Below the pieces are notes generated by a model. That model was not told the origin of the DNA. It saw only the letters and a list, made by a program, of their open reading frames with translations, and did no database searches. The position numbers and the translations under genes are program-made. Shown piece by piece: positions 49,801 through 63,914 of a stretch of 64,000 bases of DNA. The stretch spans positions 21,598,267-21,662,266 of the forward strand of contig CM019214.1 in NCBI GenBank assembly GCA_009741485.1, given 5' to 3'. Source of the DNA: Malurus cyaneus samueli. Lineage: Eukaryota > Chordata > Aves > Passeriformes > Maluridae. Every line of letters begins with the position of its first letter. Within the stretch, counting starts at the first letter, position 1.

Positions 49801-51851
49801 TAATTTATTTGTTATACCATTTCAAGCTGGAGTAGCTACTAATTTTCTCACTCCATTCAGGAGAACTAAGGTACAGAAATCCTAAATGATGTGCCCAATA
49901 CTGCCTTGTGTATGAAAAGAGGCTGGAAAAGAAGCCCAGTCATCTGATTGTAGCCTTTGGTGAACACCCTGAGCCAAATATGTTATAGTATTTCCAAAAA
50001 AACACAGTACAAAAACCGTAATAGAAGAAAGTTTAATTTTAAATAATTAAAAAATAGGTTCAATTCAATTGTTTGTCAGCTTAATTCATTTAGAAATGTA
50101 TTTTTTCATTACCTGTGGCTGACAGTGGGTGACAGACAAAAGTGAAAATACTTCTATGTGCTCATGGAGTTTACAGTGAGAGAAGCAATTGTCACTTGAT
50201 GGTGCTGTGGTTCCATGGCTGCCTTTTTCCAGCTTTTCCATATTACCACATCTGAGATGCAGAGTATAAATCTTCTCCAGCAAACACAGATCTCAAAAGT
50301 TCAAATAAAGACCATAATATCAAAAGTGCCTCTAGCATGGAGCCAGCCAAGAGCAAGGTGCTCGGGCCCAAGGAGAAGATGCTCTTGTCTGTCCGTGCAT
50401 GGTGGGTGCTCGATGCTCTGCTCACAGGGGGGGTACAGCCAGGCTCCACGTGCCAAATGAAAAGCAGAAATACGGGAAGATCCCACAAGATATCTGAAAC
50501 TGGGATCAGAAAGTTTGCAGTGCCACCAACATTGCATTTTCCTGTGTTTTGACACTGACTTTGGACAGGAGTGGTGAACCTATAAAGCTGGAGTTGAGAT
50601 GCCACAGTGAATCGGCAAGCTCACTTTTTAGAAGGCACATAGCTGTCAAATATTTACACCTACAGAGAGAACATTAGCCTAATTCGAATAACTGAATTAT
50701 GTTTTAGAGGTGTTTTGGAAAAAAATAGAAGTTTCCAGGGAAGATTGTTACCTAAAAGTATCTTTAGATAATAATGCACAGATTTTCATTAATTCCTCCC
50801 CCAAAACAAAGCCCCAAACCCATAATCTTTTACCAAATTCAATTTTCTGTTTTCTTGGTTATTTTTATTTGGAGATGGGAAAGAGGAGGCAGCTGGGTAA
50901 AATAAATATAGAATGCCTAATTAGTAATGTTGCCCATCACTTCCATTTTAAGACTCCGATTTTGTTTGTTTATAAGTTTGCCAAACTTCAACCATCTGGA
51001 CTGAAATTTCCCTGCCTGTAGGATGACTAAAAGAAACAAAAAAAGATAAAAATGAATAAACCTATCCAGGCATTTTTTGGGGTTGGTATACAGGAAAATA
51101 CTTCTTTTCACCATTGTAAAAGAAAATAAATGGTATTATTTTCTCTGGTAATTCTGATTCTATTTCTCCTGTAGTAAAAGGTCTTGAAAAGTAGTAGAGA
51201 AAGGGACATGTCGGAAATGTGACTTCTTTTTATCTATGTTCCAAAAAATCTGCTGAAGTAGGTCAAATTTAAATACTTCCATTTTTTTTTTCAGTATTTC
51301 AGTTCACACATGCCCTCAGAAGACTTGTTTACTTTTAAAATCTTGAATCTTCAAAAGATTTTAGTCCTTCTGGTCATGCTTCAATCTGGTGACAGAGAGT
51401 CCTTGAATCTACAGCCAAGTTCCTGTGGGCCCCACAAACTGCTTGTGCTGATTGTGCAGATCACATTTTTGGACATGTTAATTTTACCTGGCTTGTGTGG
51501 TTTGCTGGGTTTCCCTTGGTTTTTTTGTTGTTGTTTTTTTTTTTTTTTTTTTTTGTTTGGTTTTTTGGGGGGGGGTTGTGTTTTGTTTTTGGGTTTTTTT
51601 TTTTTTAGTGCAAAAATAAACACAATGGGGAAAAAATGAGTAGAAAATTAAACAAAAAAACCCTAAAAAACCCTGGATTTGGAATGACTAACCAAGAACT
51701 GAAGGAGGAAGAGGCTGCATAGAAGATCTGAGAAGAAAGGAGGCATGGGGGTAAAGGTTTTGTGAAATGCTGCAATGAGCTATGAACACCAACATGTAAT
51801 TTTCATTAGAACCTGAAATAGCACCTAAAGTTTTTCTTTCCCATCACCTTT
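49801..51851. other. Non-coding DNA in duplicated segment, copy 2
   Basis: Partner of 31,017-33,010. No gene. The two copies place stops and frames differently because of indels, which argues against a coding function for the open frames at 50,215-50,605. Confidence 0.6.
51525..51608. repeat. T-rich/G-rich low-complexity tract, copy 2
   Basis: Partner of 32,696-32,770 with different T and G run lengths. Confidence 0.9.
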
Positions 51852-51856
51852 TCCTC

Positions 51857-52919
51857 TGTTGGTTTTACTTGGCCCAGTTTTTTGGAAGTGGGGGGGCCAA
51901 AAAGATGGCGCCTGTGAGAAGCTTCTGGAGCTTCCACCATGTCCAGCAAGACCAATTGCTGTGGCTCTGAAATGATGGACATGCCACTGACCAAACCTGG
52001 GCCAATTAAAGATAGTGGTTACGCCTCTGTGAAAACATATTTAAGAAGAAATCAAAACAAGGGACCAGTAGTTTTGCCAGTGGAGGAGGCTGAGAAATAT
52101 GTGAAGGATGAGACACCAAGGTCAGTGCAGGAGGGGGAGGAGGTGCTCCAGGCCCGAGCTGGGATTCCTTTGCAGACCGTGGTGATGACCATGTGGAGCA
52201 GGCTGTCCCCTGTAGCCCATGGGGTCACAGAGGGTGCAGGAGCACCCCGCAGCGTGGAGGAGGAGGTCCCACGCGGAGGGGCGGACGCGGAAGGGCTGTG
52301 TCCAGCAGGAGAGCCATGGAGAGAGAGGCCTTGCTCCCGAGATGGAACAGCCTGGCCTTCTGACTGTACCCGGTGGACAAGAGAGAGCCCACGGTGCAGC
52401 AGTTTTGAGATGACTGTCTGCCCGTGGGGGGACTCACGCTGCAGCAGATGTGTGTGGCCTGCTGCTCGTGAGAGTGAAGCCACGCCGGAGAGGTTCATGG
52501 AGAACTGTCTCCCGTGGGAGGGACCCCACAGCAACGCAAGGGAAGGAATCTTCTCCCTCAGCTGTCACAGAGGATCCGGTGATGAACTGACCAACCCCAC
52601 ACCCTGTTTCGTTCCTGCTGCTTTGTTGTATGTGGGAAGGCGGGAGGGAGTGGGGAGAAGATCGGTGTCTTTGAGGGTTGTAATTTATTTCTCATTCTCC
52701 TCCTCTGACTTTGTTAGTAATAAATTTACTTGATTATTTAAGTTGTGCCTGTTTTGTCCATCAAGTGTTTTCCTCCTTGTTCCTTATCTCAACTCATGAA
52801 CCTTTTTGTTAGTTTTTTTTTCCCCCTTCGCTCTTCTCTACCCAGTGTGGTGGTGGGGGAGAGCGAATGAGCAGGTGTTGTGGGTGCCTGGCTTTCGGCC
52901 AGCATTCCAAACCGCAACA
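51857..52919 (+). mobile_element. ERVL-type solo LTR, copy 2 (about 1.06 kb)
   Basis: Starts TGTTGG and ends GCAACA, so the termini form a short inverted repeat TGTTG/CAACA. It is flanked by TCCTC at 51,852-51,856 and 52,920-52,924, and AATAAA lies at 52,719-52,724. Sharing the same target duplication as copy 1 means both descend from one insertion. The 264-residue open frame at 51,939-52,733 lies wholly in the LTR, is broken in copy 1 and has no recognisable domain. Confidence 0.9.
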
Positions 52920-52924
52920 TCCTC

Positions 52925-55900
52925 TCAGCATGTATTCATGAAATTTTGAGGCCAAGTGTTCTTTCTTTAATCGTAGTCTGCACAGAATAGCATAAACCTG
53001 TTATTCCAGTGATTCAAGTGCTACAGATGTGTTTGGTGAACCTTGCATTACAAAGACTTGATATCAAGCGTGTGGTTTTACATCTGACTAAACCAAGGAA
53101 ATTTTACACTGTAAACCCCTTAATTTTTGGTGTTGCAGACAAGTGTTGAAAAGAACTCACTGTCGCCTGGGTAATGCATGACTGTATTTTAATATTAATA
53201 TACAGAAGTAGGTTTACACTAACACACGTAGTCCTGACCTTCCGTGGCGTTTTCTGAGCACTTAACTTTGCAGCTCAAAGAATATACTTGTAAAGAGTAT
53301 AAAGTAAAAGTGGCTCTGTATGAAAATAAAAGTAAAAAAAAAGTGAAAGTAAAATTGCCTCTGTGTGACACATCAAGAGTGCTAAATTCTTCTGAGAAGA
53401 ATATTGGAAACTAAGCTTATCAGAAATGTGCAGTCCTCTGTGTGTTTCCCATAGAGATAGTAATTCTGATACTTTTCACACTCATCTTTCACAGACACAC
53501 ACACACAAACTATCCTCTTTCGATGAGCTATTGAATGATAGCTTTGAACTAGGTTTTACACCTCAAGGTTTTTTTTTTCCATGGGTTTTAAAGAACTACT
53601 GTCTAAAAGGTTTTTCTTAACAAGAAGAGACAGTCTGAGGATGTGTACAGTGAACTAGATCTTGTTCACTTTTTGCTTCTGTGATAATCTGTGAAGTTGT
53701 GCATCATATTTTATTGAAGTACTTACTGGTATAAATTCAGGTATCTAAAAATATCTTTGACTTCAAAATATGTAAGTATTTGTGACATGGTGGTAAAATG
53801 GAGTCTACAATCTCCCTGCTACAAAACAGGGATGGGGTTTTCCAGTGTCTCTCTTCCTGGATTTTGGCAGATTGTTTAGACTGCTGAAACACTTCACTTC
53901 CCTGATGTACAACATTATCAGCTACTCAAAGCTTTTCATACTTGCACAGTATAAGAGCACACATTTTATGCCTTAAGCATACATTGAATGTCTTACACAG
54001 GAGATTTAACATTCAACATTTCACATGAAAATAACTGTCATGTGATTTCTGGCAAGGTTTTAGTGAAAATCAAAATAATGTTGAAGGATGAACTGCAAAG
54101 AACAGATATCTTCAGAGTACTTGCTGTGAGAAATGCAAAGCTGATAGCAAATGCTTCTAAGAGTGATCAAACAGCAGACTCATGAGGACAAGAATAAGAC
54201 CAGACTTATGGTGAATATAATGAATAAAAAGGCATAAAATACCCTTGATGTATAATGAAGAATAAAAACACACACACAAACGCACACAGCACACACACAC
54301 ACACACAGAAGCAAGGAAAAAGAAAGAGGAAGAAAAATTCTTACAGTGTGAATTTGCAAGCAGTAATATAGCAAAATTAAGGATATAAAGAACCTGCTGG
54401 AAGCTGGCAGTTCAGAAGGGAAGAGATATTAACCTCAGGGTGATTTCCATCTGTTACTCCTAACAAATCTGAACTAGCTGAAGACAGGTAATGTGATGTA
54501 ATTATATGTATAATAGATAAAGTTATAATTTTAACTCCTTTAAACCTGTGCAAAGTATTATTAAAGTAGGTTTTATTTTACCCAGGAGGAAAAAAAAAGT
54601 CTTTTCACTTTTGTTCTCTCTTTTATCTTTTATACCAACAGTTTTGTATTTCAAATATGTCTATTCATTAGGAAATTGATGCTCTAATGAACTTAGATTA
54701 CTGTTGCATGAATTATAATTAAAAATTAGTGAATAACAATTAGATCTTGGACACAGGTCTTAGTTATTGCTGCAAAATAAACAAGTGTAACGACATATCT
54801 TAAAATGAAAAAATGATGCTTCTAGATTTAAGCAGAGTTGGGTTTTTAAAAAAAATGTTTTAAATTTGTTTTGTTCTTCAGTAAATAGAAATAGAGGTTA
54901 GTGTATCTCAAAAAATGTGTAGCAACAATCCTATACTGTTGTGCCAATGTGTAAAGGTCATGATGCATCTGTGTTGAGTGAGAAACTGCATCCAGATTTC
55001 CGAGCTTAGCTCCTCCATCCCCATATTCCCAGTACTCTGCATTAAAGAGTGGGAGTTTAATTTATTTTTAACCATGTTTTTTTACATTGCCAAAGCCAAA
55101 AATTGCAGTTTCAGTTCTGAATTTATGGCTTGGAAATGAGTACAAAGCAGTTTAGCAAACAGTATTTTCAATTGATCTAAAATATAATATTTAATATAAT
55201 AATAACTCCAAACTACTTTATTTGTCAGGATCATTTATTTATACAGATTAGTGTATATTTGTATAGCCTTTGTTACAAAACCCATGAGAATTGCCTAATG
55301 AATCTAAAATGTAAACATTTTTCTTTCCACTAGGAAGGGATGCAGGTGGATATGTGCTGTCAGAAGTACTAACCACCCCACTTGTCATTCGGGTGTATGT
55401 GCTTTGGGGGCCTCTGTTATTGAGGGCAGAAGGAGAAATGACACCTGGACATGCTCAGCACGAGGAGCTGACGACCACCTAATACAACACCAAGCCCAGA
55501 ATAATCTTCTAAAGGCATAAAAGCACATTCACACTCTGAGAACAACAGAAAATCACTTAAGCAGTCAGATGTTTATTGTTCACTGCCCCACAAAAGACAG
55601 AGATAAGTGACTCTTTCACCTAATGCTGTATTTAGAGGCAGCTTGACAGAAGTAACAGCCAAGTGGTACCCTCAGTAATCCTTGTTGTCTGACTACTTGA
55701 TCTGATAGGGCTAAAATTATCAAATAGCAACAAATTGTCAGCTTAATTTGTATGAGTTTCTGCATCTACAGAGATCTGACACATATTGTTAATGATTTAT
55801 ATTTACCTACCACAACCAGCCATGGTACAAGTTTTATTGGACTGCAAGGCTGTGCTCTTCCCTCTGCATCCCATAATAGTCCCTAACCCCCTTTAGTCAG

Positions 55901-57158
55901 CAGCCTTCTAGTTACACAGGAATCATACTTGTATATTAAAGATCTACATCGAACCCCACTGAATACCATCAGGCAGGTAAAGAATGCAGACAAATAGAAA
56001 AACAACTTCCTTTCTCCCGTCTTGAGAAAAGAGTTTGACATGCAGCCTTGCAAAACTGCCTTCACAGCTTAAAAAATGGCAAATGGATTCTAGGATTCAC
56101 ACTTAATGTAACAGAAGGGATATAGTCCAGTCCTTGATTGTATGTTTTACAACATGAACAAATTCTTTCTTTGTGGGAATCCCTGCAAATTTATCACTTA
56201 TATCACACAGTCCTCACACAGTTCCCTCTGTAATGAGAAAGTCCCATCATCCTTCTTCATTCACAAATTAAGTACAAATCCCAGAATTTGTTTAAAATTT
56301 CTATGTATTTTGTGCAGCTTCATAAGAACATGAACCTGTATTAAAAAGAAACAACAACTTGCAGAGAAGAAGATGCAGGAAAAAGTTAAGATTAAAGGCG
56401 GTAAGACAGATATCAATCAAAATAGATATCATGATTTTATTAAGGGAATCAGAGTAGTTGTATTTGCAGCCTTCTACTCATCCTTCTGTGTTCTGCCTTC
56501 CAGCAATCCCTCAGTGAATATATACCAAATAACACTTTCTTCGTGTACCATGTTGTTTTAATACTCTTTCTATTAAAACTATTTCCATTACAAAGTGGGT
56601 ATTATCCTTATGCCAACTCTAATGATATATAACATGATACAAAAATATTATAATGCAAGTTGTAACAGAGGATTTTTATCCAGAACAGATTATTAATTAA
56701 TGCTGCGTCAGCATGCTCAGCGGAGTGAAATGCAGGCACAATAAACAGCAATAGCTCTGGTGGCCTATATTCACATCTCATGCTAGATTCACTCCAAAGG
56801 CTTGTCATTCATCTTATTATTGATGGTTATTTGGGTTAGAGCACTGGAAGTAGCCAGATATAATGTGAAACATTGTTTTCTCATTTCAAAACTCACTGTA
56901 GAAAGAGATGTAACATTTTTCATGCTGAACTAGTAGACCAAGAAAGGTGTGAGAAACCTTTAATCTCAGAAGATTAACTTGGGAGTTTCAAGTAATGGCT
57001 GATTTTATTACAGTATTTCTTAAGGAAAATAGACAAAGCAAATTGGTGATGGTTATATAGGAACAAAAGTTAGAGTCAGTCAGACCATCTAGTAATAGTT
57101 GCTTTTCTGCTTTGGTGTACAAACCTTTCCTAAATCACAAAAGGTTGACTAGTTTTAG
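52925..57158. other. Non-coding DNA in duplicated segment, copy 2
   Basis: Partner of 34,075-38,321. No gene. CA tracts lie at about 53,493-53,509 and 54,268-54,307. In place of the poly-G block of copy 1 there is ordinary sequence at about 56,470-56,562. Confidence 0.6.
54268..54307. repeat. (CA)n microsatellite, copy 2
   Basis: Partner of 35,399-35,441, shorter at its right end. Confidence 0.92.
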
Positions 57159-57485
57159 TCATAGGAACATGGAATCATTTGGGTTGGAAGGCGTTTTGAA
57201 AAGTCACATAGTCCAATCCCTCCTGTAATGAGAAGGGACATGGTCAGATAGATTGCATTGTTCAAACCCCTGGTGAGCCTGACTTTGAATATTTTCAGAG
57301 ATGGGGCAACCTATTCCACTGTTTCACCACCTTCATCTTAATTATTTTTCTCTGCATGTAGTCTAAACATACATTCTTTCAGTTTAAAAACATTACTCCT
57401 TGACCTATCACAACCGGCCCTGCTAAAACATCAGTCCCCATCTTTCAATAGCCTCCTTTAAGTACTGAGAGGCCCAAATGAGTTT
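57159..57485 (-). mobile_element. CR1 LINE 3' end, copy 2
   Basis: Partner of 38,322-38,640 with the same CR1 landmarks in reverse orientation (ATGGAATCATTTGGGTTGG, GTCCAATCCCTCC, GATGGGGCAACCTATTCC). It keeps bases that copy 1 lacks (for example TTTGGGTTGG), so copy 2 is locally the better consensus. Confidence 0.88.
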
Positions 57486-60400
57486 GGGGGAGTGGAGTTT
57501 TCTGTTTTCCCATGCTGAGCAGCTCATACCAAATACCAAGGAAAGCAGCTTGGTAACTCCATCTGCTGATCCCCTCAATCGTGTCGCGTCCCACAGGCGG
57601 TCATGAGCTCCATCTTCTCTTAGAGTGGGAGTGGCTCTGCTCCCCCATCCCCTGTCAAGTTCAGCCACTCGAGAAGTGTGGAAGAAGGGCTGGCATTGAA
57701 GCCTGAAGCAGCCCTTTGAGTACCTCAGCCTTCTCCTCGTCCCTCATTCCCAGTTTGCTGCTGTATGAATTGGTTGGAGTGCTGCAGGGTAAGATGCACT
57801 TTCTTTGAACTAGCCCCTTCCTGCTACATCCCAATCCAAATGAGAATAACCAAATATGATCCATTTTTTATTAGCAAAAAGTTACACATCATCCTGTTAC
57901 TACAGTGCCAAAGTATGTCAGTAAAGCAACAGATTAATACTCTCAGCTTTCATTCTGTTCTCCCTTCATAAAATTTGCTTTATTTTCCACAGAATATGAA
58001 TTTATTTCAGTCTGACTATTGTCGCTCTTCATAGCAAAAGAGAATTGTATTAAATGTTTCCTTTATTCTATTTCAAAGTAAAGCTTCTGTATTTTATTTG
58101 ATAGCAAACCAGGGATGAAAAAACCAAAAACCCCCAAACCAACAAACCATTAAGCAGCCATATGAAACATAAATTGGAAGCTGCTGTGAAATTGTATCTA
58201 ATGCAACAACTCTCCATGCATGATAGTCACAGAACTATTAGATTGGCAGCTTTGCTTTTTTGTCTCCTGAAAGGGCTGTGAGCACAGCAAGTAGTCTCAG
58301 TGTTTGCTCTGAGGCATAAATCACTGTGAAAAAAACATCTTACTCTGATAAACTGGTTTACCACACAACTTCCTTCAGCATCTTGCACTCCTTTTGTTTA
58401 ATTACATTCTAGTTTCTCTTCAGATGAAAGATTTTCAGGTAATGAGATAAGAGATGTTTGTTAATAATCTAGTGCGTTGGTGATCTGTGGTAATCAAGAT
58501 TACCTGGAGATTTTTCTGGAGAAAGGAGGGGAAAAAGCCCTCAATAATACAGGACCCCACAATAATAGAGTGTGCTTGTAATGTTTAATTGTTTGTTTAT
58601 TGCATGCATATGTAGGCAGTGTGTTTGTAAATATATATATAAATATGTGTGTATGTGTCTGTGTGTGTGTACTATATTTATATAAATATCAAAGGAGTTA
58701 ATTTTACCTAATTCTTTATTGTAGATACTACTTTGAAATCGTAGACTATGGAGGAGTATATATGTAATTTTCTGCACCATTCATATATAGGTTACATGGT
58801 GTTATCCTGTCAACAGAGACTTTTGCTCTTTTGCAACATTGGGAAAAAAAATCTGATGGATGTGTACAGAATATCTACTCTCAAACTGCAAATTTTGTGG
58901 GCTTTTTTTTCTGATTTTTAAACATTCATTGGTAAAATTAATTTTAGAAGATTGCTTATTACTGTATAACAAATTCTTACACAAAAAGTTTTGTGTGCTC
59001 AGCAAACCTGGATGATACTGATCAACAAAGACACTGTACAATGTGCAGGGATTTTTTAAAAAACAGTAAATGGCTGTGAGTAAATAATTTGAAGCTACTT
59101 CCAGGCTGATTTCTTTGGGTGTTGTCATGTATACTGCCTTCTAAAATGCTGCACATAACCTCAGGTATCTGCGACAGTTATAATCCAGATAAAAAATGAA
59201 AGTTTTGGACATTTTACACTCAATGGACAATAGAACAGCTGTATCTGTGTTCCTTTTTAAATTCTAGCATAATTATCTTTTCGTCATGATAGCAATTACA
59301 TCTCTAGCTGATCATTTTCTGAAGCCACATACATACCTGTACAGAGTCATACATGACTGTTTGTAGACAGTTCTTTATAATTTAAGAGGCTACAGGTTCT
59401 AAATATTTAGGAATGAAAAAAAATCCTAATAATTATCCATTTTGATTCAGTTATGGGGTATGTTGCACTTTCAGTTATCATAATAGTTAATCACTGGCAT
59501 AGGTGTCCCTTTGCTGAAGAAAAAGTTATTCATGATGAAATTAAATAATTGAAACTTTTTCTTCCTTAAATGAAAATTAAATGTATGAGTCTCTAAAAAA
59601 TTGCTATTTTTTACTCTTCTTAATTCTTACTTTTACTTTACTAGATAGAAACTTATATCACCCAATTATTGTTGTCATTCTGGAGGACTGATTGTCTGAT
59701 TTTTCTCTGGACACCTCAGTTGTTATCCTTTGATTTATCTTGGATGTGATACAGCTTTCTCAAAATGGTCCTCAGGATTAATACACTTGCTGATAACAGA
59801 ATGCCATAAATGTCCTAAAAGAGATCTGCTGTCCCTTCTGTTCAGCTTCTTTTCAGCAGAAAAGCTGTTTGTATTGACCAAAACTAAAGTGAATCATAAA
59901 TGGTGAATTTGAGGTCAAAGACCTCTTTGCAGTTCCCAGTAAATATCAAATTAAGATTTCAGCAGTAAGATTTTGTCTGTTTTCAATATTTCTTCTTTTG
60001 AGCTAATTTATAAAGTGAACACACAAGATAAATTTTACAAATAAAGATTTAAGTTGTTTTTTGATTTGATACTTCTATAACTAAGATGGAACTACACATC
60101 CTGGTTTGGCTCCAACTACTCCATGGCAGAAGTTTATCAGCTCCAGGCCATCACTTGTTTGATGGACCCCAGCAGTGAATGGTTGAGGATGACCATTGCC
60201 TCAGATTTGCCAGCTGATATAATAATTTGATGGCTCCCTCGGGGAAAGAAAGCCAAGTTAGTTTAAAACATTCATTTTGACTGAAAGTTTATGAAGCAGA
60301 TTAATTGGTGGGCTGGCGAGACATGGCAATTGGTGGATTATGGCAAGATGATGGAATCTCAGACTGATACCTCTTCAGGGGCAACCAGAACTTGAGAAAG

Positions 60401-63400
60401 TCATTTGTCTGTGTGGTTAGATGTACCAAGACTTTTTGTCATATTCTTTGACAGTAAATTTTTATTTGGAACCTATGTAAAAGGAGATCTCTGGGCTCTC
60501 TCTCCCTCTAGCTGCTGAAGTGATTTCTGTGCTTGCATTACTGAGTTTGAAATGGTGAATTGCAGGACTCACAATCCTCACAATAGGGAAATTCTCATTT
60601 TCCAGGTCCATGAAGGAACAGTAGCACTGTCTTTTTTCGATTTTTATCTGCCTGGCAAAATGGGGCAAATATATCAGTAATCATCATCAGCAGGACCCAC
60701 ATCTTTTCTCAGCTGGGTAACCATACCTATTTCATCACAGTTATCTCTTTTAGTTGCTCAGCTGGTAGCAGAGCTCTAATAGCAATTTACATTTCATCTC
60801 ATCACTGATCGATCCCATTCACCCGGTTAACACCTCTGTCACAGAACAATGGAGGTATTCTTTAAAATATTGTTCTTGGCTCAATAAGATCGATTAAATA
60901 TAAACAACTGTTACTTTTCTGTGCTTCAGTGTGTCTGGCTAGCTGCTAGCTCTGGAGGTGCCTTAAATTTTATAGTTCATTATCACAGGGTTTTTCCCCT
61001 CTTACCTGAAAGTGAAAAATTTGGAAAACAAACAATATGCTTTTTTTTTTCTTATTACTAGCGATTGGTGTTATATGGCCTATGCTAATAATGGCACCAT
61101 TTTGTGTTCTGGGGGTTCAGGATGGTATTATTCAAATACACTTTGATTTTAAACCAATAGAGGTTTGGCAGAGGTTTCCTGTTCTGCTTGTCTGGCAGAA
61201 ATAATTCAACCTGAACAGCAGCTGCATTTCTTCCCATTCTTCTGTAGGCTAGTTATGAGTTACATATCTAAAGGCTTGCATCCTGGAAAAGTCATTGCAA
61301 AATGATTCATCTGTTTCTTGGAGGTGTTATAAAATCTAAATGACAATGTGCTAGCTACTGTTAAGGCACTGTTCAGTGCCAGAAACAAATTTCTTTCAAT
61401 GGGCGTACGGCAATATCATGTTTTAAGAAGCCTTGGGCTATTGCTCTAACCTCTAATCCCTGTGACAAAGAGCTGATCTCAGCCTTCAGTTAGCATTTTA
61501 AAGTCAGAAGAAACCACAGTATTGCCAGTATGGAAAACAGGACAGTGCATGTGGACAGACCAGAACTCTAGAACGAACTGTGTGGAGGCCGAGCTTCAGG
61601 ATTGTGAGGAACATTCATCTGAAGAGAAATATTTCTAGGGAGAGGTGTCTTCAGAGTAGTAGATCACATCTGGCTTTTCAGATCTTGATTTAACAGGTAA
61701 AAATTGTAATTTTTGCCTAAGTCAGACTTAGGTTTTCATGTCCCTGCAACTTCACAGCAAAAGTCCACAGCTTCCTTGTTTCCTACCCCTGCAAGAGTAT
61801 TAAATCTTCAGGCATACAACCCTCACCAATGAAAGCACCCAGAGTTATTTTCAATGTTGTTTGAGTGGTTTCTTCTGAAAGCAGCTGCACTCAGACAGCT
61901 AATGCGATCTAGAGGCTAGAGGATTGCTGTCTGTTTTCATCCACACTGCTTCTGTAGAGGCACAGGGATCTCACAGTTGTGAGAAGATCAGGCAGTGCTT
62001 TGAACAAAGTAAGGTTAGAGGATACTTTGATGACTTTTATATTCAGTAGACCGGTATTCAGATGTAGGCCACTGAAATCCTGTTCACTGCAAATGTGGGC
62101 ACCCAACCAGTGAGGCAAAGGTGAAGGATCAACCCTGGCTCACATCTCTCCACACACAGGACCTGCATGGATTGGTGGTCTCTTCTCTTTCCTCATACTC
62201 TGCAAACTGCACAGACAGTGTTTCTGATGTTTGCCATTATCAATATTGTTCATGTCACATTTATTGTAAAGAAAGTTTCAGAACAAAGAAAGACCTGTGT
62301 CTTTTTGAGCTCTGTTTTTGTTTACCCACCCATTTGGATCTGAGACAGGATAGGTGCATAAGAACACTGACAGATCTGCATAGAGCTGAGCATGTTACAT
62401 TAAACAAATGCTCTCCTTCTTTCACTTTCAATCATTTTGATTCTTCAACTGGGGTTCCTGGTATGGCCACATCAAATTCTAACTAATTTTTTTATAAAGC
62501 TCATGATCCATTAAACCTGAGTTTTGGTGGCTTTCTAGCAGGAACACCTATGATGTTATTGTAGATGAGACACTCCTTAACAAGCAGCTTGGATAATATC
62601 TGAGATAATTCTGTCTTTTTTTGAGTGCCAACACTTTCTAGTAACACCAAGATATTTTGAAAGTGTTTCAGATAGGGGAAGACAAGGTTTTTAGATATTN
62701 TTTTTTTGAGTGCCAACACTTTCTAGTAACACCAAGATATTTTGAAAGTGTTTCAGATAGGGGAAGACAAGGTTTTTAGATATTTTGGTCCTGGTTATAG
62801 CATTTTATTCAGAAGACCATTTTGCAGAAACAGGAAATGACCAAAGCCGCAATTAGTTGTTGCATTTTAGAGAAAATATATTTTTTGGGAGTATGGAAGG
62901 CTGTCCCAAAGGCTGACATTTTGTGCAATTAAAGCCTAGTGTAACTTTTAGAGATTTTTGTCCTTCTGTTTTGTATTGAATTTTTGGGTTGTTTTTCTTT
63001 GGTTGGTTTGGTTCCTTCCTTGTTGGACCACTAAGAATTACTCTAGTATCACTCATTCTAAGCCATTTATTTGTTACTAAAAATACAAATGGAAAATTTA
63101 TGGAGTTAAAAACACAGATACAAGTCTTCCTCATTCAAGAACGTTTCTAAAGCCACACAGATGAGACTCAGTTGCTAAAATATGCTACCTTAATTGTCTT
63201 AGCAATTCTGGGCATATTTGGGACACTGAGAAGGTCTTCCAGCTTTGCAGTTCAATAAACTTATGAAACACTAATCAATTAGTATTGCACATCCACAAAT
63301 ATGTGCATTTGTTTTTGCTAGCTATACTATAAGTAAGTATTTATTCTACTTTAACCGTCAGTTTTGTTTTATGTCTAAAATAATTGATCAAGTAATAATG

Positions 63401-63914
63401 ACAATATGCATTCTTTTATCTAATTTATTATCTAATTGTCTTGTTTCATAATCCCTTCATTTCAGAAAGTCAGAATAAAGACACAGACCAGGACTAAATA
63501 TGAGCAATTTTCTATTTTGTTATGACAGTTTTCTTAAGAATGTTATATTATTTTGCAGTACTGAAACAATACAGAAATTAAAAATTGAGGGAAATCAGTA
63601 ATACTAGAAACTATTTAGTACTTTTGGAAAAATATACATTAGATACTGTGCCATCTCCTGGTCTGAAAGATGCAGGTATTTAATTTGTATTCTGCTTAGT
63701 GTTTGGCACACTGGGTCAAATGACCTAATCTGAGGTCTGTAAACAATGCTGGGAAACAGATAATTCTACTAGACAACCATAACAAGGGAAAATTAATGAG
63801 ACATCTTCCCAGAGAGTAACAGATACACAGTCCAGAAAATGTACAAGCCAGGAAACTTATTCTTTCAGGAAGTTTTGCTTTCACATACTTTTTGTGGAAG
63901 ATAAATTCATGGGC
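57486..63914. other. Non-coding DNA in duplicated segment, copy 2
   Basis: Partner of 38,641-44,984. No gene is supported. Contains the TA/TG simple repeat (about 58,630-58,670), the less alignable interval at about 59,770-61,200, and the exact 84-bp duplication around the N at 62,700. Confidence 0.6.
62616..62784 (+). repeat. Exact 84-bp direct duplication around one N
   Basis: Positions 62,616-62,699 and 62,701-62,784 read identically, from TTTTTTTGAGTGCCAACACT to TTTTTAGATATT, with a single N between. Copy 1 has only one version of this segment, near 43,690-43,790. This looks like a failed overlap or gap-filling scar. Confidence 0.95.

Noticed and set aside
51939..52733. Longest open frame in the window (264 codons, plus strand)
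   Set aside because: It lies wholly within the ERVL-type LTR, is disrupted in copy 1 and in the 18.9-kb relative, and shows no domain.
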